The notes under the pieces: generated by a model | What the model was told of the DNA's origin: nothing | Seen by the model: the letters and a program-made list of their open reading frames with translations, nothing else | Database searches by the model: none | Made by a program: the position numbers and the translations under genes | In this document: piece by piece, positions 1-8,086 of the stretch | Numbering within the stretch: the first letter of the stretch is position 1 | How the letters are laid out: every line of letters starts with the position of its first letter | Source: Chromera velia | Taxonomy: Eukaryota; Sar; Chromeraceae | DNA length: 15,737 nt | Assembly: GCA_018398765.1 (NCBI GenBank) | Contig: JAHBMJ010002807.1 | Span: 1 to 15,737, forward strand | Reading direction: 5' to 3'

Positions 1-675
1 TGACGGCCACCCTCCTGAAGGAATACGGAATGAATCTCAGCCCAGACAAATTCCGAGATGCGATGACAATCCGATACCAGGGGAGGGTAGGGGGGGAGAA
101 GAGCAGATGTGAGGGATATGGGGGAAGGTGGAGTCTGCAACATGCCCTTAACTGCCCAGTCGGGGGACTGCCGACGCTGCAACATGACGAAGTCAACCGT
201 ACGTGGGCGAGAGGAAGGGGAGGTGCAGGGATGTCCGGCACTAAGGGGGGACTTCCAAGTCCGGGGGGCCTATGCTCCACAAAGGCTGGCAATTTTCGAC
301 ACCAGGGTGATAAACCCACATGCCGCCTCGAGGGAGAAGGTGACCTGGATTCAAGCCCTCAAAGCAGCAGCAGAAGAAAAGAAGAGGAAACATGGGTAGG
401 CAAGCGCGGACAGAGGGTGCGACTTCATTCCACTCGTAAGCGTGGTCAACGGGACGATGGAGGGGGAGGCAAAGATGTTCTTGAAGAGGGTGGCAGAGCG
501 ATTGAGTGAGAAATGGGGGCAACATGTGAGCAAGACATGCGGCCGGATCCGAGCCCGACTGCAGATTGCCCACCTGAAAGCGGTAAGCGCGTGCATTCAG
601 GGGACCAGAGGAGTGCAAGGGGAGGGCTGGGAGGAAGGAGGAGTAGGCAGTGCACTGGTTATGACTGAGGGGTAG
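1..675 (+). pseudogene. Decayed C-terminal region of a retroelement reverse-transcriptase polyprotein
   Basis: Three successive blocks resemble the region that follows the reverse transcriptase in a family of eukaryotic retroelement polyproteins, recognised from memory of the family. Block 1, about 3-209 in frame 3, has FRDAMTIRY, then C-x(10)-HALNC, GG and HDEV, like the zinc-binding HALSC...GG...RHNE motif. Block 2, 250-396 in frame 1, has [16 protein letters not shown] and EEKKRKHG. This resembles a PD-(D/E)XK, restriction-like endonuclease core. Block 3, 400-675 in frame 1, has DFIPLV, a lysine/arginine-rich helix and [20 protein letters not shown], the usual C-terminus. The copy is broken. 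A frame change lies between 210 and 250, where some 25-30 codons appear to be missing. TAG at 397-399 interrupts block 2/3. The 5' part, including the polymerase domain, is outside the window. Retroelement origin is fairly sure; the clade and the nuclease assignment are inference. Confidence 0.68.
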
Positions 676-1187
676 GAAGTACTTAGCAAATGCCGAAGAA
701 GGCATTCAGATGGAGGAGCGTTAAGTATGAGGTCGCATGAGAGAGAGAGCTAGTAGCGAGAGCAGTAACTAGGACAGAAGGAAGAGATGAAAGACGTATA
801 GGCCAGACGCTAGGAACAAACTTTAAGTCAATGCCCCCACCTAAATTATAATTAAAAAAATAAAAAGATGGCGTAATAATGAAGAAACAAGGCCGGGCCG
901 GGACAGAAGAAACGAACCGATCCTAAAAATAACCTAGAAAATAACATAGTTGTCAACAGTGACTCAACACTGAAGGATTAAAAATTAAGAGACAACATAG
1001 CACCAAACTTGCCACCTGGACCGAGGCTGGACGCTCCTGCGCACTCTTGTCACAAACAATTATGGAAAAACGTATGTTTTACAATTTCAAGTTGACTAAC
1101 CGTTTTTAACATTAAAACCGGTTCTTAGCTGCTTTAACTCGTTTCTGTGCATTATAATTTTATTGATTATAGTTTTTAAGAAATTTT

Positions 1188-1266
1188 AGGTAAAATTTTA
1201 AATTTTTGGACACTGTTTGGGCACTTTAGGCAAAATTTTGGGCAAAAGTGCCCAAATATTTTACCT
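1188..1266. repeat. Nested inverted repeat (stem-loop)
   Basis: The inner arms TTTGGGCACTTT (1216-1227) and AAAGTGCCCAAA (1245-1256) are perfectly complementary over 12 bp around a 17-nt loop. The outer arms AGGTAAAAT (1188-1196) and ATTTTACCT (1258-1266) add 9 perfect pairs. The outer and inner arms are separated by unpaired sequence on the left side only, so the structure is an asymmetric hairpin. A small second hairpin, GCGCTA-CAC-TAGCGC, lies at 1281-1295. It could be a decayed MITE or transposon end; no target-site duplication was identified. Confidence 0.6.
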
Positions 1267-1636
1267 TAACGTTGGGATACGCGCTACACTAGCGCGCTAA
1301 GGCACACAAGACTATTTCGGTGAGGGGGGAGAGATGGGAGGATTGCCCAGGATTCAGCAGTGCACTCATTCTTATGGACGACTGAACTGCAAAAGATTGA
1401 TCGAGTAGAACCTATATCGAAGTATATCTGTCTATCTCTCAACCAGGGAACCTCCGTCCATCTGGATATTTTCTGGGCAAATCAGATTCAGAACCTTTGC
1501 TATAATTGACGTGAGACTTCACTCTTTTGATACTGGTACGACAGAGAGAAGAAGGAGCGTAGCCAAATTTCAAATAGTAGTAATTCTCCATGGATTCGGA
1601 AAGGAGACCAAGAAACCGAAGGAATGCAGAGTGATC

Positions 1637-1720
1637 GAAAGAAAGAAAGAAGGAAAGAAAGAACGAACGAACGTCGAACGAACGAACGAACGAACGAACG
1701 AAAGAAAGAAAGAAAGAAAG
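1637..1720. repeat. Interrupted GAAA/GAAC tetranucleotide microsatellite
   Basis: The run starts as GAAA repeats, changes to GAAC repeats with one GTC interruption near 1672, and returns to GAAA. On the minus strand it lies just downstream of the splice donor at 1812. It would therefore be intronic if the minus-strand coding tract is a real gene, matching what is seen inside the PPR gene. Confidence 0.9.
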
Positions 1721-1812
1721 ACTGACCGAGAGAAGAATAGGGAGTTCCAGTGCTTATGGAATAGAGTGCAACGGTACATCATGTTTGTGATGTTTCCGTT
1801 TCTCCTCTTTAC

Positions 1813-3388
1813 CTGACGGTGAGCCTCATGGCCATCTCCTGTATGCTGAATGTGGAGGGGCTGCACAGAGCCACCATTGCTGGAGGGAGGGGGGATTTCT
1901 AGAAGGGGGATGAATGCTAGGTGCAGGCAGACCATTTGCAGAGACACTGAAATTGAGGGAAATCCTTTCCCCTCAAAGACTGCATTGAAGGAGGTATGCA
2001 TTGACGGGGACAAAGAGGCGAACGTTTTTTTCTTCTCCAAAATCCATTTGTAAGGTGGGGAGGCCATCTCCGGGCAGCTCACACCATTCAGCTGCTTCCT
2101 CTGGGTCTCAAGGTAGGACTGGCGGAGTCTTTCATACCCCTTCACTCTTATAGCACCTTCTAAGAGAGACAAAATGGGCAGCCAATTCGGCGCCAGCTCT
2201 CCTTCATTCCATTGATGAAATATAGTCTCTGTCACTGCTCTTTTCAATTCCCCAATCCCCCTTTTCCCCCGGGTCTCTTCTGTCAGCAGAATGTATTTCA
2301 GTGAAATTGATGAACGGCATGAACTCAACACACCACTTTTTCAACAGGGCGGCCTTCAACAAACCTTCATGACATTGTTCCCCCTTCTTCCCCTCACATG
2401 ATTCCTCCTTTCCAGAACAGTTTGCGAAATCAGACACTATAGCGTTAGCCGCCTTGACGCTCTTTGATACGGCCTTCTCCTTCACAGTCGACACGCACCC
2501 CCTTCCCCGACCCTGTGCAAGGAGAGCGACCTCTTTCTCGTGCTCAAGTCTCCAAATGTAGGCGTTCGTCCATGCAGGCCTGGCCGGCTCTGCCGCAGGG
2601 GGCACAGGAGGCACAGGGGGAGCAATGTCACCTCTTCTCACCCTCTCCCTTCTCTCTCTGTGGCTTTGCTGACTTGGACCCCGACCCCGAACAGGGCTGC
2701 TCATCATCCTGTCCTGGCACCCTCCCGTCTCGATCCTTTTGCTCCCACGCAGAGCCTCAGACTCAGGCTCAGACTCGCCAGAAAAAAGTTCCAAAAACCG
2801 CTGCAGCAGCAGCAGTAACGGGGACTTCTCGCCTGGGTCTCTTCTTTCGAAACTCTGCCCCTTTCGAGACCTCCTTCACCCGAGCAACTTTCAAAAGGAG
2901 CTCTGAAGCATATCTGCCCTGGTCTCTCCTATGAATGACAAATCGAGAAGGTCCCTTTCCCTGTTTCTTGCAGCCTTTGCTACTTGCAGAGCAGCCAAAC
3001 GAAACCTTATACTTCTTTTTCACAGATGACAAGGACAGATCCACGTCTTTCAGAGCGGGATTGTTTTCCTCTTGAGACACTTTCAGAAAGTCTTCACACT
3101 CTTGAACCTCTAGTTTCTTTTTCAGTCTTCGACGCTTCTGTTCGGACTTGCGGTCTCTCTTCTTTCTTTTGGGAGGATCAGGTATGGTGAGGGATAGTGG
3201 GAGAGCGTTGAGAGTGACTGTGGAGCCACTTTCTGCAACAGGAACGACACAACAACGGTCGACAACAGTTTCTGTCTCTAGCTGTCTCTGTCGGCACAAC
3301 ACATGGTTCACAACTTGATCCTGCTTGTTTAATAAAATCGCGGCGACTTTGATCCGGTCGGGCCCTGCTCATAGAATGAGTATATCGA
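1813..3388 (-). CDS. Unrecognised lysine-rich coding tract in three frames (partial or broken gene)
   Basis: I do not recognise this protein. Three overlapping minus-strand frames read on from each other. The first (about 3388-2769) has a basic KKRKKRDRKSEQ-type segment like a nuclear localisation signal. The second (to 2204) has a PPVPPVPPAAEPARPAW segment and TNAYIWRLEHEKEV. The third (2331 to 1813) contains FHQWNEGELAPNW and YERLRQSYLETQRKQL. Codon choice and composition look coding in each. The first-to-second change could be a 79-nt phase-0 intron (GTGAAG...CTGCAG, 2880-2802) or an indel. The second-to-third change lies near G-rich runs at about 2260-2275 and looks like a one-base indel. 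No ATG opens the first frame, so the 5' end must be spliced or lost. The third frame ends at a strong donor, CAG|GTAAAG, at 1813/1812. It may be a real multi-exon gene with sequence errors, or a decaying one. Confidence 0.4.
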
Positions 3389-3517
3389 TAATCGGCAACC
3401 ATAGACGCCTTTGCAGACAAAATTTCAGCCTCGTATCGGTCGCACTGCGTCTAGCACGGATGTTCGCACACAATTTTTGGTTAGAAATTAGCATCCAAAA
3501 GTCCATGCACCTGACCG

Positions 3518-3544
3518 GGGTACGTGGGGCACGTAGGGCACGTG
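3518..3544. repeat. Three tandem 9-bp units, GGGNACGTN
   Basis: The units are GGGTACGTG, GGGCACGTA and GGGCACGTG. Each carries an ACGT core, the core of G-box-type transcription factor sites. A role is not shown by the sequence. Confidence 0.6.
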
Positions 3545-3574
3545 GTGTACTTCAGATATAAAAATCAGACTGTA

Positions 3575-3618
3575 CATATTAAAATCTTTTTTTTTTTTGA
3601 CTGTAGAATTTTAATATG
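3575..3618. repeat. Inverted repeat flanking a T run
   Basis: CATATTAAAAT (3575-3585) and ATTTTAATATG (3608-3618) are perfect 11-bp complements with a T-rich loop. The A+T-rich arms make chance occurrence more likely than in balanced sequence. Confidence 0.55.
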
Positions 3619-3771
3619 TTAAAATCTAATATTTCAAAAAAAAAAACAAAATAAAAATCCTTTAAATTTGTGATGTTTCGTAGTCGCAGTCTCGCAGATA
3701 GTAGCAATTTATAGTAGCAGCTCTAAGAGAGAGTGGCTGGGGAAATTCAGGAGAACGGTAAGAGTTCAACA

Positions 3772-3842
3772 TCAAATCATACCTCAAATTACCTCAAATA
3801 TCAAATATTTGAGCTTGAAAGTCATATCAAATCTAATCAAAT
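3772..3842. repeat. Cluster of six TCAAAT hexamers with a 12-bp palindrome
   Basis: TCAAAT begins at 3772, 3784, 3794, 3801, 3827 and 3837. The fourth copy forms the perfect palindrome TCAAATATTTGA at 3801-3812. The phrase GCTTGAAAGTC follows at 3813 and recurs near 3916. Confidence 0.6.
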
Positions 3843-4051
3843 TAAATTGACCTTCGTGAATCTACCTGAACCTAACTACCAGTTGAAAGTTCAAGCCACA
3901 TTTTTTTATATTAAAGCTTGAAAGTCCACACCGCAGGCCCGCATAACGCGGATCCTTTACTACGGACCTTTAAAGTACTTTACTAGGTATACACTTTAGG
4001 GTGTCTTGAAAGCCAAAGCCGTATGTCTGAGTGTTCACCCTGGATACTCAC

Positions 4052-4143
4052 CTGGCAGTGTCTTGACCGTCTGCACCGCAACTGTGGATGGTCTTTTCAA
4101 AAACAGTGCCGTAGATAGGGAGTATCAGGGAGCATCTTGTCAT
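4052..4143 (-). CDS. Candidate first coding exon, minus strand (low confidence)
   Basis: An ATG at 4143 opens 30 codons plus two bases, beginning MTRCSLILPIY and ending GADGQDTA. They stop at a textbook donor, GCCAG|GTGAGTATCC (intron from 4051). The reading is free of stops and not low-complexity. It lies upstream, on the same strand, of the coding tract at 1813-3388 and could be its first exon. However, the phase-2 donor does not join cleanly to the first frame of that tract at any good acceptor I can see, so another exon or another model would be needed. No family was recognised. Confidence 0.28.
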
Positions 4144-4734
4144 GATCTTGATTATTTTTTTTTGTGTGGTACTTAGGTTCAAGCCCTAGATGTTTTTGAC
4201 ATAAGTTGGAAAGGCTGGAATCCGCTGGATACCAAAAAAATAGCTCCACGGACAGTGGAGCTTTTACTTCTTTTTCACTCAAAAATCGCTGAATTCATTC
4301 CTACATTCATTCAGTCAGTCAAGTGAGCAGAACAAAAGTATAAGGAATCATCTAAACAGAATCGACTGAAATGATCAAGGGACGGAGGAAAGAAAGTGAA
4401 CCAACTAATTGAATGATGTTTGTTAACGAAGGAAGGAAGAGGGAAGAGGGAAACGGACGGTCTTGTATTTTCGTCTCTGTCCTCCTCCTTCTCCTTCCTT
4501 CTTCTTGTGGCCGTTCTTCCATCTCTTTGGATTTGTGTTCACATTTTTGATGGCCAACGGAGTCAGACTCTCTTCCCATCCACTCATTTGATTCTGTCTT
4601 TCCTTCGATATCAGTGGTTGAGTTCTTTGTGTTGGCGGATATGAATGGGCAGTAAAGCCCTTCTCCCTGCAGCAGTGCAGATCCAACTTTTGAATTCTTT
4701 TTTTTTTCCTGTCTTTTCTTTCCGCTTTTTGTAG
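4144..4734. other. No confidently supported gene; conflicting weak coding signals
   Basis: A minus-strand frame from an ATG at 4792 down to a stop at 4352 gives 146 hydrophilic residues (MLLDLIDASAFLVNQPDV..., later a poly-arginine stretch). It overlaps the T-rich acceptor tract and the first 58 bases of the plus-strand exon candidate that starts at 4735, so at most one of these is likely real. A stem-loop lies at 4242-4262. Confidence 0.35.
4242..4262. repeat. Short perfect hairpin flanked by A and T runs
   Basis: AGCTCCAC (4242-4249) pairs perfectly with GTGGAGCT (4255-4262) around the loop GGACA. An A run precedes the hairpin and a T run follows, so the duplex could extend. Its role is unknown. 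Confidence 0.6.
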
Positions 4735-5004
4735 GATGAACGTCTGGCTGATTTACCAGAAAAGCAGAGGCATCAATCAGGTCAAGAAGCATTGAGGAAA
4801 GTTTATGAGATGCACACGTGTATGATCAGCCAGACAATACAGCAATTACGAAAACGAGCCGGCTGTCCTTCCCTTTCCCCCCATGCACCCTCCTCTCTTC
4901 TCCAGGTGAAGGTCTTGTCCCGTCTCTCCCTCAAGGCCCGGCCCGTACGTTCTCCTCGCACTCGTCGTCCATTGATTCATCCTTGTGATGGAATAGAGAG
5001 GGAG
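4735..5004 (+). CDS. Candidate internal exon, plus strand (product unknown)
   Basis: The exon is proposed from its borders. A long pyrimidine tract ends in TTTTTGTAG|G at 4734/4735, and a GAG|GTAAGG donor lies at 5004/5005. Between them one frame stays open for exactly 90 codons, phase 0 at both ends. The translation starts DERLADLPEKQRHQSG, continues with a helical-looking QEALRKVYEM...TIQQLRKRAG, and becomes basic (LKARPVRSPRTRRP). A second pyrimidine-rich stretch ending TCTCCAG at 4905 could be an alternative acceptor. A further possible exon, CAG|CCAC to GTG|GTGAGT (5628-5679), could follow. No family was recognised and no start exon is identified. The overlapping minus-strand frame is a competing reading. 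Confidence 0.33.
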
Positions 5005-5167
5005 GTAAGGGCGAAGGGGGAAAGAGAGCAAGCAGGCAGTCGAGACAGGGTCCTAGGAGGTCAATAGAGTAAGTCAAAACTTTCACGGACGAAGAAAAAA
5101 AGACCAAAGAAGAGAACAGAATAGAGGCAAGACAAGGAAGACAAAAGCTTGCATGGCTGATCTACAA

Positions 5168-5187
5168 AGAGAGAGAGAGAGAGAGAA
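5168..5187. repeat. AG dinucleotide microsatellite
   Basis: An uninterrupted AG run of about 20 bp in a purine-rich stretch (about 5080-5390). Confidence 0.85.
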
Positions 5188-5851
5188 GGCATCGGACACG
5201 CAGTTGATCAATCCATCGAGGGGGGGGGAGAGAAAGAGAAATCTTTGGTCCATCCACGCATGGAAAGAGAAACAGATATGGGAAGGTTCAAAGAGTAAGA
5301 AATGATATGAAAAACACATTGTGATATAGCATGCATGAGAGAAAGAAAAGAAGAAAGGAAGGAGTCAAGAAAGAAAGAAAGTCTAATCATACAACGACTT
5401 TTCCACCCACCCACCGAAGCACCAGAAAATCATGCAAAGCCTCTCTATGAAATCGACAGCCAGACAACTGAAACATAGATGGAGCGCCTCGCTCACGAGC
5501 TTGAGGAGGCTCGCTCTCCTTTTCTCCCTCCGTCGGTCTGTCTAGAGGATGAAAAGTGCCGGCCGTGATTGATTCTGTGGATGAAAAGAGAGAGAGCAGC
5601 TTGGTGGGTGGGCTTGGTTGGTTTCAGCCACTTTTTGTCTGCACATCTTTTTCCTCGGATCGCCTCGACCGAGCAGGTGGTGAGTGACGTGGTTGCTCTT
5701 CTTTTGCTTGCATATCGAATGCAATAACCATTCTAGTACAATCTTGTCTCCATCAGCTTTGCACTCTATCGTGTCTTCACAGGTCCTGTTTTCTCTCTCT
5801 TCTTTCATTCATTCACCTTCCCGAATGTGTACGTATCTGCTGGCCCCGTGA

Positions 5852-5880
5852 CTCTCCTCTCTTCTCTTCTCTTCTCTTTT
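5852..5880. repeat. TCTCT/TCTTC pyrimidine repeat
   Basis: A pentanucleotide-like CT repeat of about 29 bp, immediately before a CAG at 5885-5887. That makes it look like a splice acceptor tract, but no exon is supported. Confidence 0.7.
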
Positions 5881-6052
5881 CGATCAGGTGGGCCCTCATG
5901 CGTGTGTACATACACCTCTTTTCTTTGTTTTGGCATTTCTTGACTGTCTCGAACAAAAAGAAGAATTAAGTCGTTGTTTCTTCATGCGCGCATCTGAACT
6001 GTGCAGCCCCTTCGGCATGGGATGAGTCACTCACGCCCACCCGCACTCTCAT

Positions 6053-6073
6053 TTCCTCCCTCCCTCCCTCCCT
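6053..6073. repeat. CTCC tetranucleotide microsatellite
   Basis: Five tandem copies of the CTCC/TCCC unit. Confidence 0.8.
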
Positions 6074-6338
6074 GATCCATCTTCCCTCCCGCATTTTTTC
6101 GTTCATCTCTCATCGAGCTCATGCTTTCAGCCGATAAGCAGAGAAGAGGGGACGATGGTAAACGAAGGACAGGGAGAAAAGAGAAGAGTGCATGGGGTTT
6201 TGAAGCGGATCAAGCACAATCAGTGACTTTTCCGGATGACCGGCGATGCATGAGACGTGAAGCAAAAATGTAGAGAGAAAAAACTTGCTCGTGATATCAA
6301 AAAAGAGAAAGAGCCTCTGTATGAGTGGGAGAGCACAA

Positions 6339-6362
6339 GCGCGCGCGCACACACACACACAC
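6339..6362. repeat. Alternating purine-pyrimidine repeat, GC then CA
   Basis: A short CG-alternating run passes directly into a CA run. Such strictly alternating tracts can adopt Z-DNA; this is general knowledge, not shown here. Confidence 0.85.
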
Positions 6363-6950
6363 AATATGTGGAGAGAGAGGGAAAGGCAAACAATTTGAGA
6401 GGAAGGTGTCGTCACGCATCACCCCGATTTCTCTCCAAAATTTTTGATACCACGCACAGCCTTTCTCCTCCTTACGCCGGCCGCATTTTCTGCTTAATTG
6501 AGCACTCAAACATGCTTTTTTCTTCATCTCTTACTTGTTAATTCCCTCAGAACGAAAGTCTATCTCTGCCTACCTGTCGACAGACTTTGTTGACGGGACA
6601 GGCAGAAATGTGTACATTGCTTCATTTACCTTGTTCCTTGCCTCCATGCACCAGCCCGCAGCCCCAACTCATTATTTCAATCAACAGCAACGTGGACCAT
6701 GCACCTTCATGCGTGCAGCTCTCTTCTTCTTTCTCTTCAAGGTTTGAATAGGACTCTCTCTTTCTCTCTGCTCTAGCCAAGAATCTGGCCTTTTTGGGCA
6801 TGAGCAGACTGTGAGAAAGAGCCAGAAAAGGAAGGAAAAATGGAGGTTGGTGGATGAACAGAAGGGAGGGAGTGCAAAAAGACCAAAAAAAGGGCAGCAC
6901 GCAGTGGTAAACATTTCAGGAGCAAATGACAAAAGAAAGTGCTCAAGAGA

Positions 6951-6988
<38 letters not shown>

Positions 6989-7092
6989 AAAAAAGAAGGA
7001 AGGAAGGAAGGAAGGAAGGAAGGGACAGACAGACAGACAGACAGACAGACACAAAGAGAGGGGGGGGGAGAGAGAGAGAGAGAGAGAGAGAA
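6951..7092. repeat. Compound microsatellite: GAAA, GGAA, GACA, G run, AG
   Basis: Some 140 bp of nearly pure purine on the plus strand. GAAA repeats pass into GGAA repeats at about 6996, then into ACAG repeats at 7024-7050, then a run of nine G at about 7061, and finally AG repeats to 7092. Each block differs from the previous one by a single base in the unit. Confidence 0.95.
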
Positions 7093-7295
7093 GAATACAA
7101 AGAGATTTGAATTTCCTCATTCTGTCGTTCCCTGACCTTTCTATTCCCCTTCCAAATCACAATGCGTTTCGCCTAGATTCGATCTGACGGGTCAATTCAC
7201 CATCAATGCATTCGTTCACATCCTTTGTCCAATCATCAGACAGCTTGCTGATCCTCTTTCTTTCTGTCCTTATTCAATTCATTTTTTTCCCGTTG

Positions 7296-7298
<3 letters not shown>

Positions 7299-7335
<37 letters not shown>

Positions 7336-7351
7336 TGCATACACACACACA
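7299..7351. repeat. AC dinucleotide microsatellite
   Basis: About 33 bp of uninterrupted AC, then a short ATACATGCAT interruption, then a second AC run. Confidence 0.95.
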
Positions 7352-7931
7352 AACGCGCACGTGCATTCTTGCTTTCTATGTTCTCAGGTTGTGTGGTGTT
7401 TATCTCTGGTCATGTTGCTCTTCGCTTCTCCCTTTGCGCGCACCGCCGCATGCAGCTAGTCAGGCATGCAGGCAGAAGGAGGAGCTCACGCTCCTTCACA
7501 CTGAACCAGACACACACAGCCAGCCGGGCGGTCGCTCTTGTCACCTGGCCGTGCCCTCCCCTTCAAGCTTGATTTGTTCGCTGCAATGAAGTCCTGCAGT
7601 GGCACATGCATTGAGGCGGGTGTCATCCATTTCTGTCTTTTATTCTTCCTGTGTTCCTTCCCAAACTTCATTTATCGGGACAAGAGAGACAGAAAGGGCA
7701 TGCAAGATAGAGAGGTAGAAGGGAGACTCCACAAAACAACCGCATAGTTAATCGAAAGCCATCTTTGCTCTTCGTTTACGCAAATGGATGGGCTGTCCTC
7801 GTTTCCTCACGCAATACATGGAAGGATTCATACATTCACGCACTCACGCACGCGCCAGTACAGTGCGCGCCCCACCATCCCTCTCCCCCGCGCCCTTCCC
7901 TGGCCCCTTCCCCTTTCTTTAGTTGCTTGAC

Positions 7932-8009
7932 CCTTCTTTCTTTCTTTCTTTCTTTCTTTCTGTCTGTCTGTCTGTCTGTCTTTCTTTCTTTCGTTGCTTG
8001 CTTGCTTTC
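7932..8009. repeat. Compound microsatellite: CTTT, CTGT, CTTT, then CTTG
   Basis: The plus strand carries CTTT repeats, then five CTGT units, then CTTT again, decaying into CTTG units. Read on the minus strand, this is the same GAAA/GACA unit series as the tract at 6951-7092. The two tracts are therefore inverted relative to each other, about 0.9 kb apart. Confidence 0.93.
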
Positions 8010-8065
8010 TTGGTTGGAGGTCCACCAGACTTTTCCGAAGATCTTGTAGAGAGAAGAGGAGAGAA

Positions 8066-8086
8066 GGGAGGGGAGGGGAGGGGAGG
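8066..8086 (+). repeat. GGGGA repeat, possible G-quadruplex
   Basis: Four G runs of three or four, each separated by a single A (8066-8083), fit the canonical G-quadruplex pattern with one-base loops on the plus strand. Confidence 0.75.

Larger units (their letters stand above)
676..1812. other. AT-rich non-coding stretch
   Basis: I see no supportable gene here. From about 830 to 1270 the sequence becomes strongly AT-rich, with short A runs after 843 and an extended inverted repeat at 1188-1266. A tetranucleotide microsatellite lies at 1637-1720. The stretch between the retroelement remnant and the minus-strand coding tract may contain the rest of an intron or a 3' region of that tract, because a minus-strand splice donor sits at its right edge (1812). 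Confidence 0.5.
3389..4051. other. AT-rich non-coding stretch with small repeats
   Basis: No gene is supported. Contents are three tandem 9-bp GGGNACGTN units (3518-3544), a T run flanked by an 11-bp inverted repeat (3575-3618), and a cluster of six TCAAAT hexamers (3772-3842). If the candidate exon at 4052-4143 belongs with the coding tract at 1813-3388, this stretch is an intron of about 660 bp. Confidence 0.4.

Noticed and set aside
4044-4160. Possible U1 snRNA: ATACTCACCTGGCAG is close to the U1 5' end, and an ATTTTTTTTTG Sm-like site follows about 110 nt later
   Set aside because: The 5' splice-site recognition bases of U1 are nearly invariant and here read ACTCACC instead of ACTTACC. 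The stem I loop sequence and the other U1 stems are absent. The same bases on the other strand make a perfect splice donor.
6811-7187. Plus-strand frames encoding long lysine/glutamate/arginine repeats
   Set aside because: They are pure translations of the GAAA/GGAA/GACA microsatellite in three frames, with no coding signal outside it.
7206-7589. 127-codon plus-strand frame with poly-threonine/histidine
   Set aside because: Its core is the AC microsatellite. The hydrophobic start and the rest show no family or consistent codon pattern.
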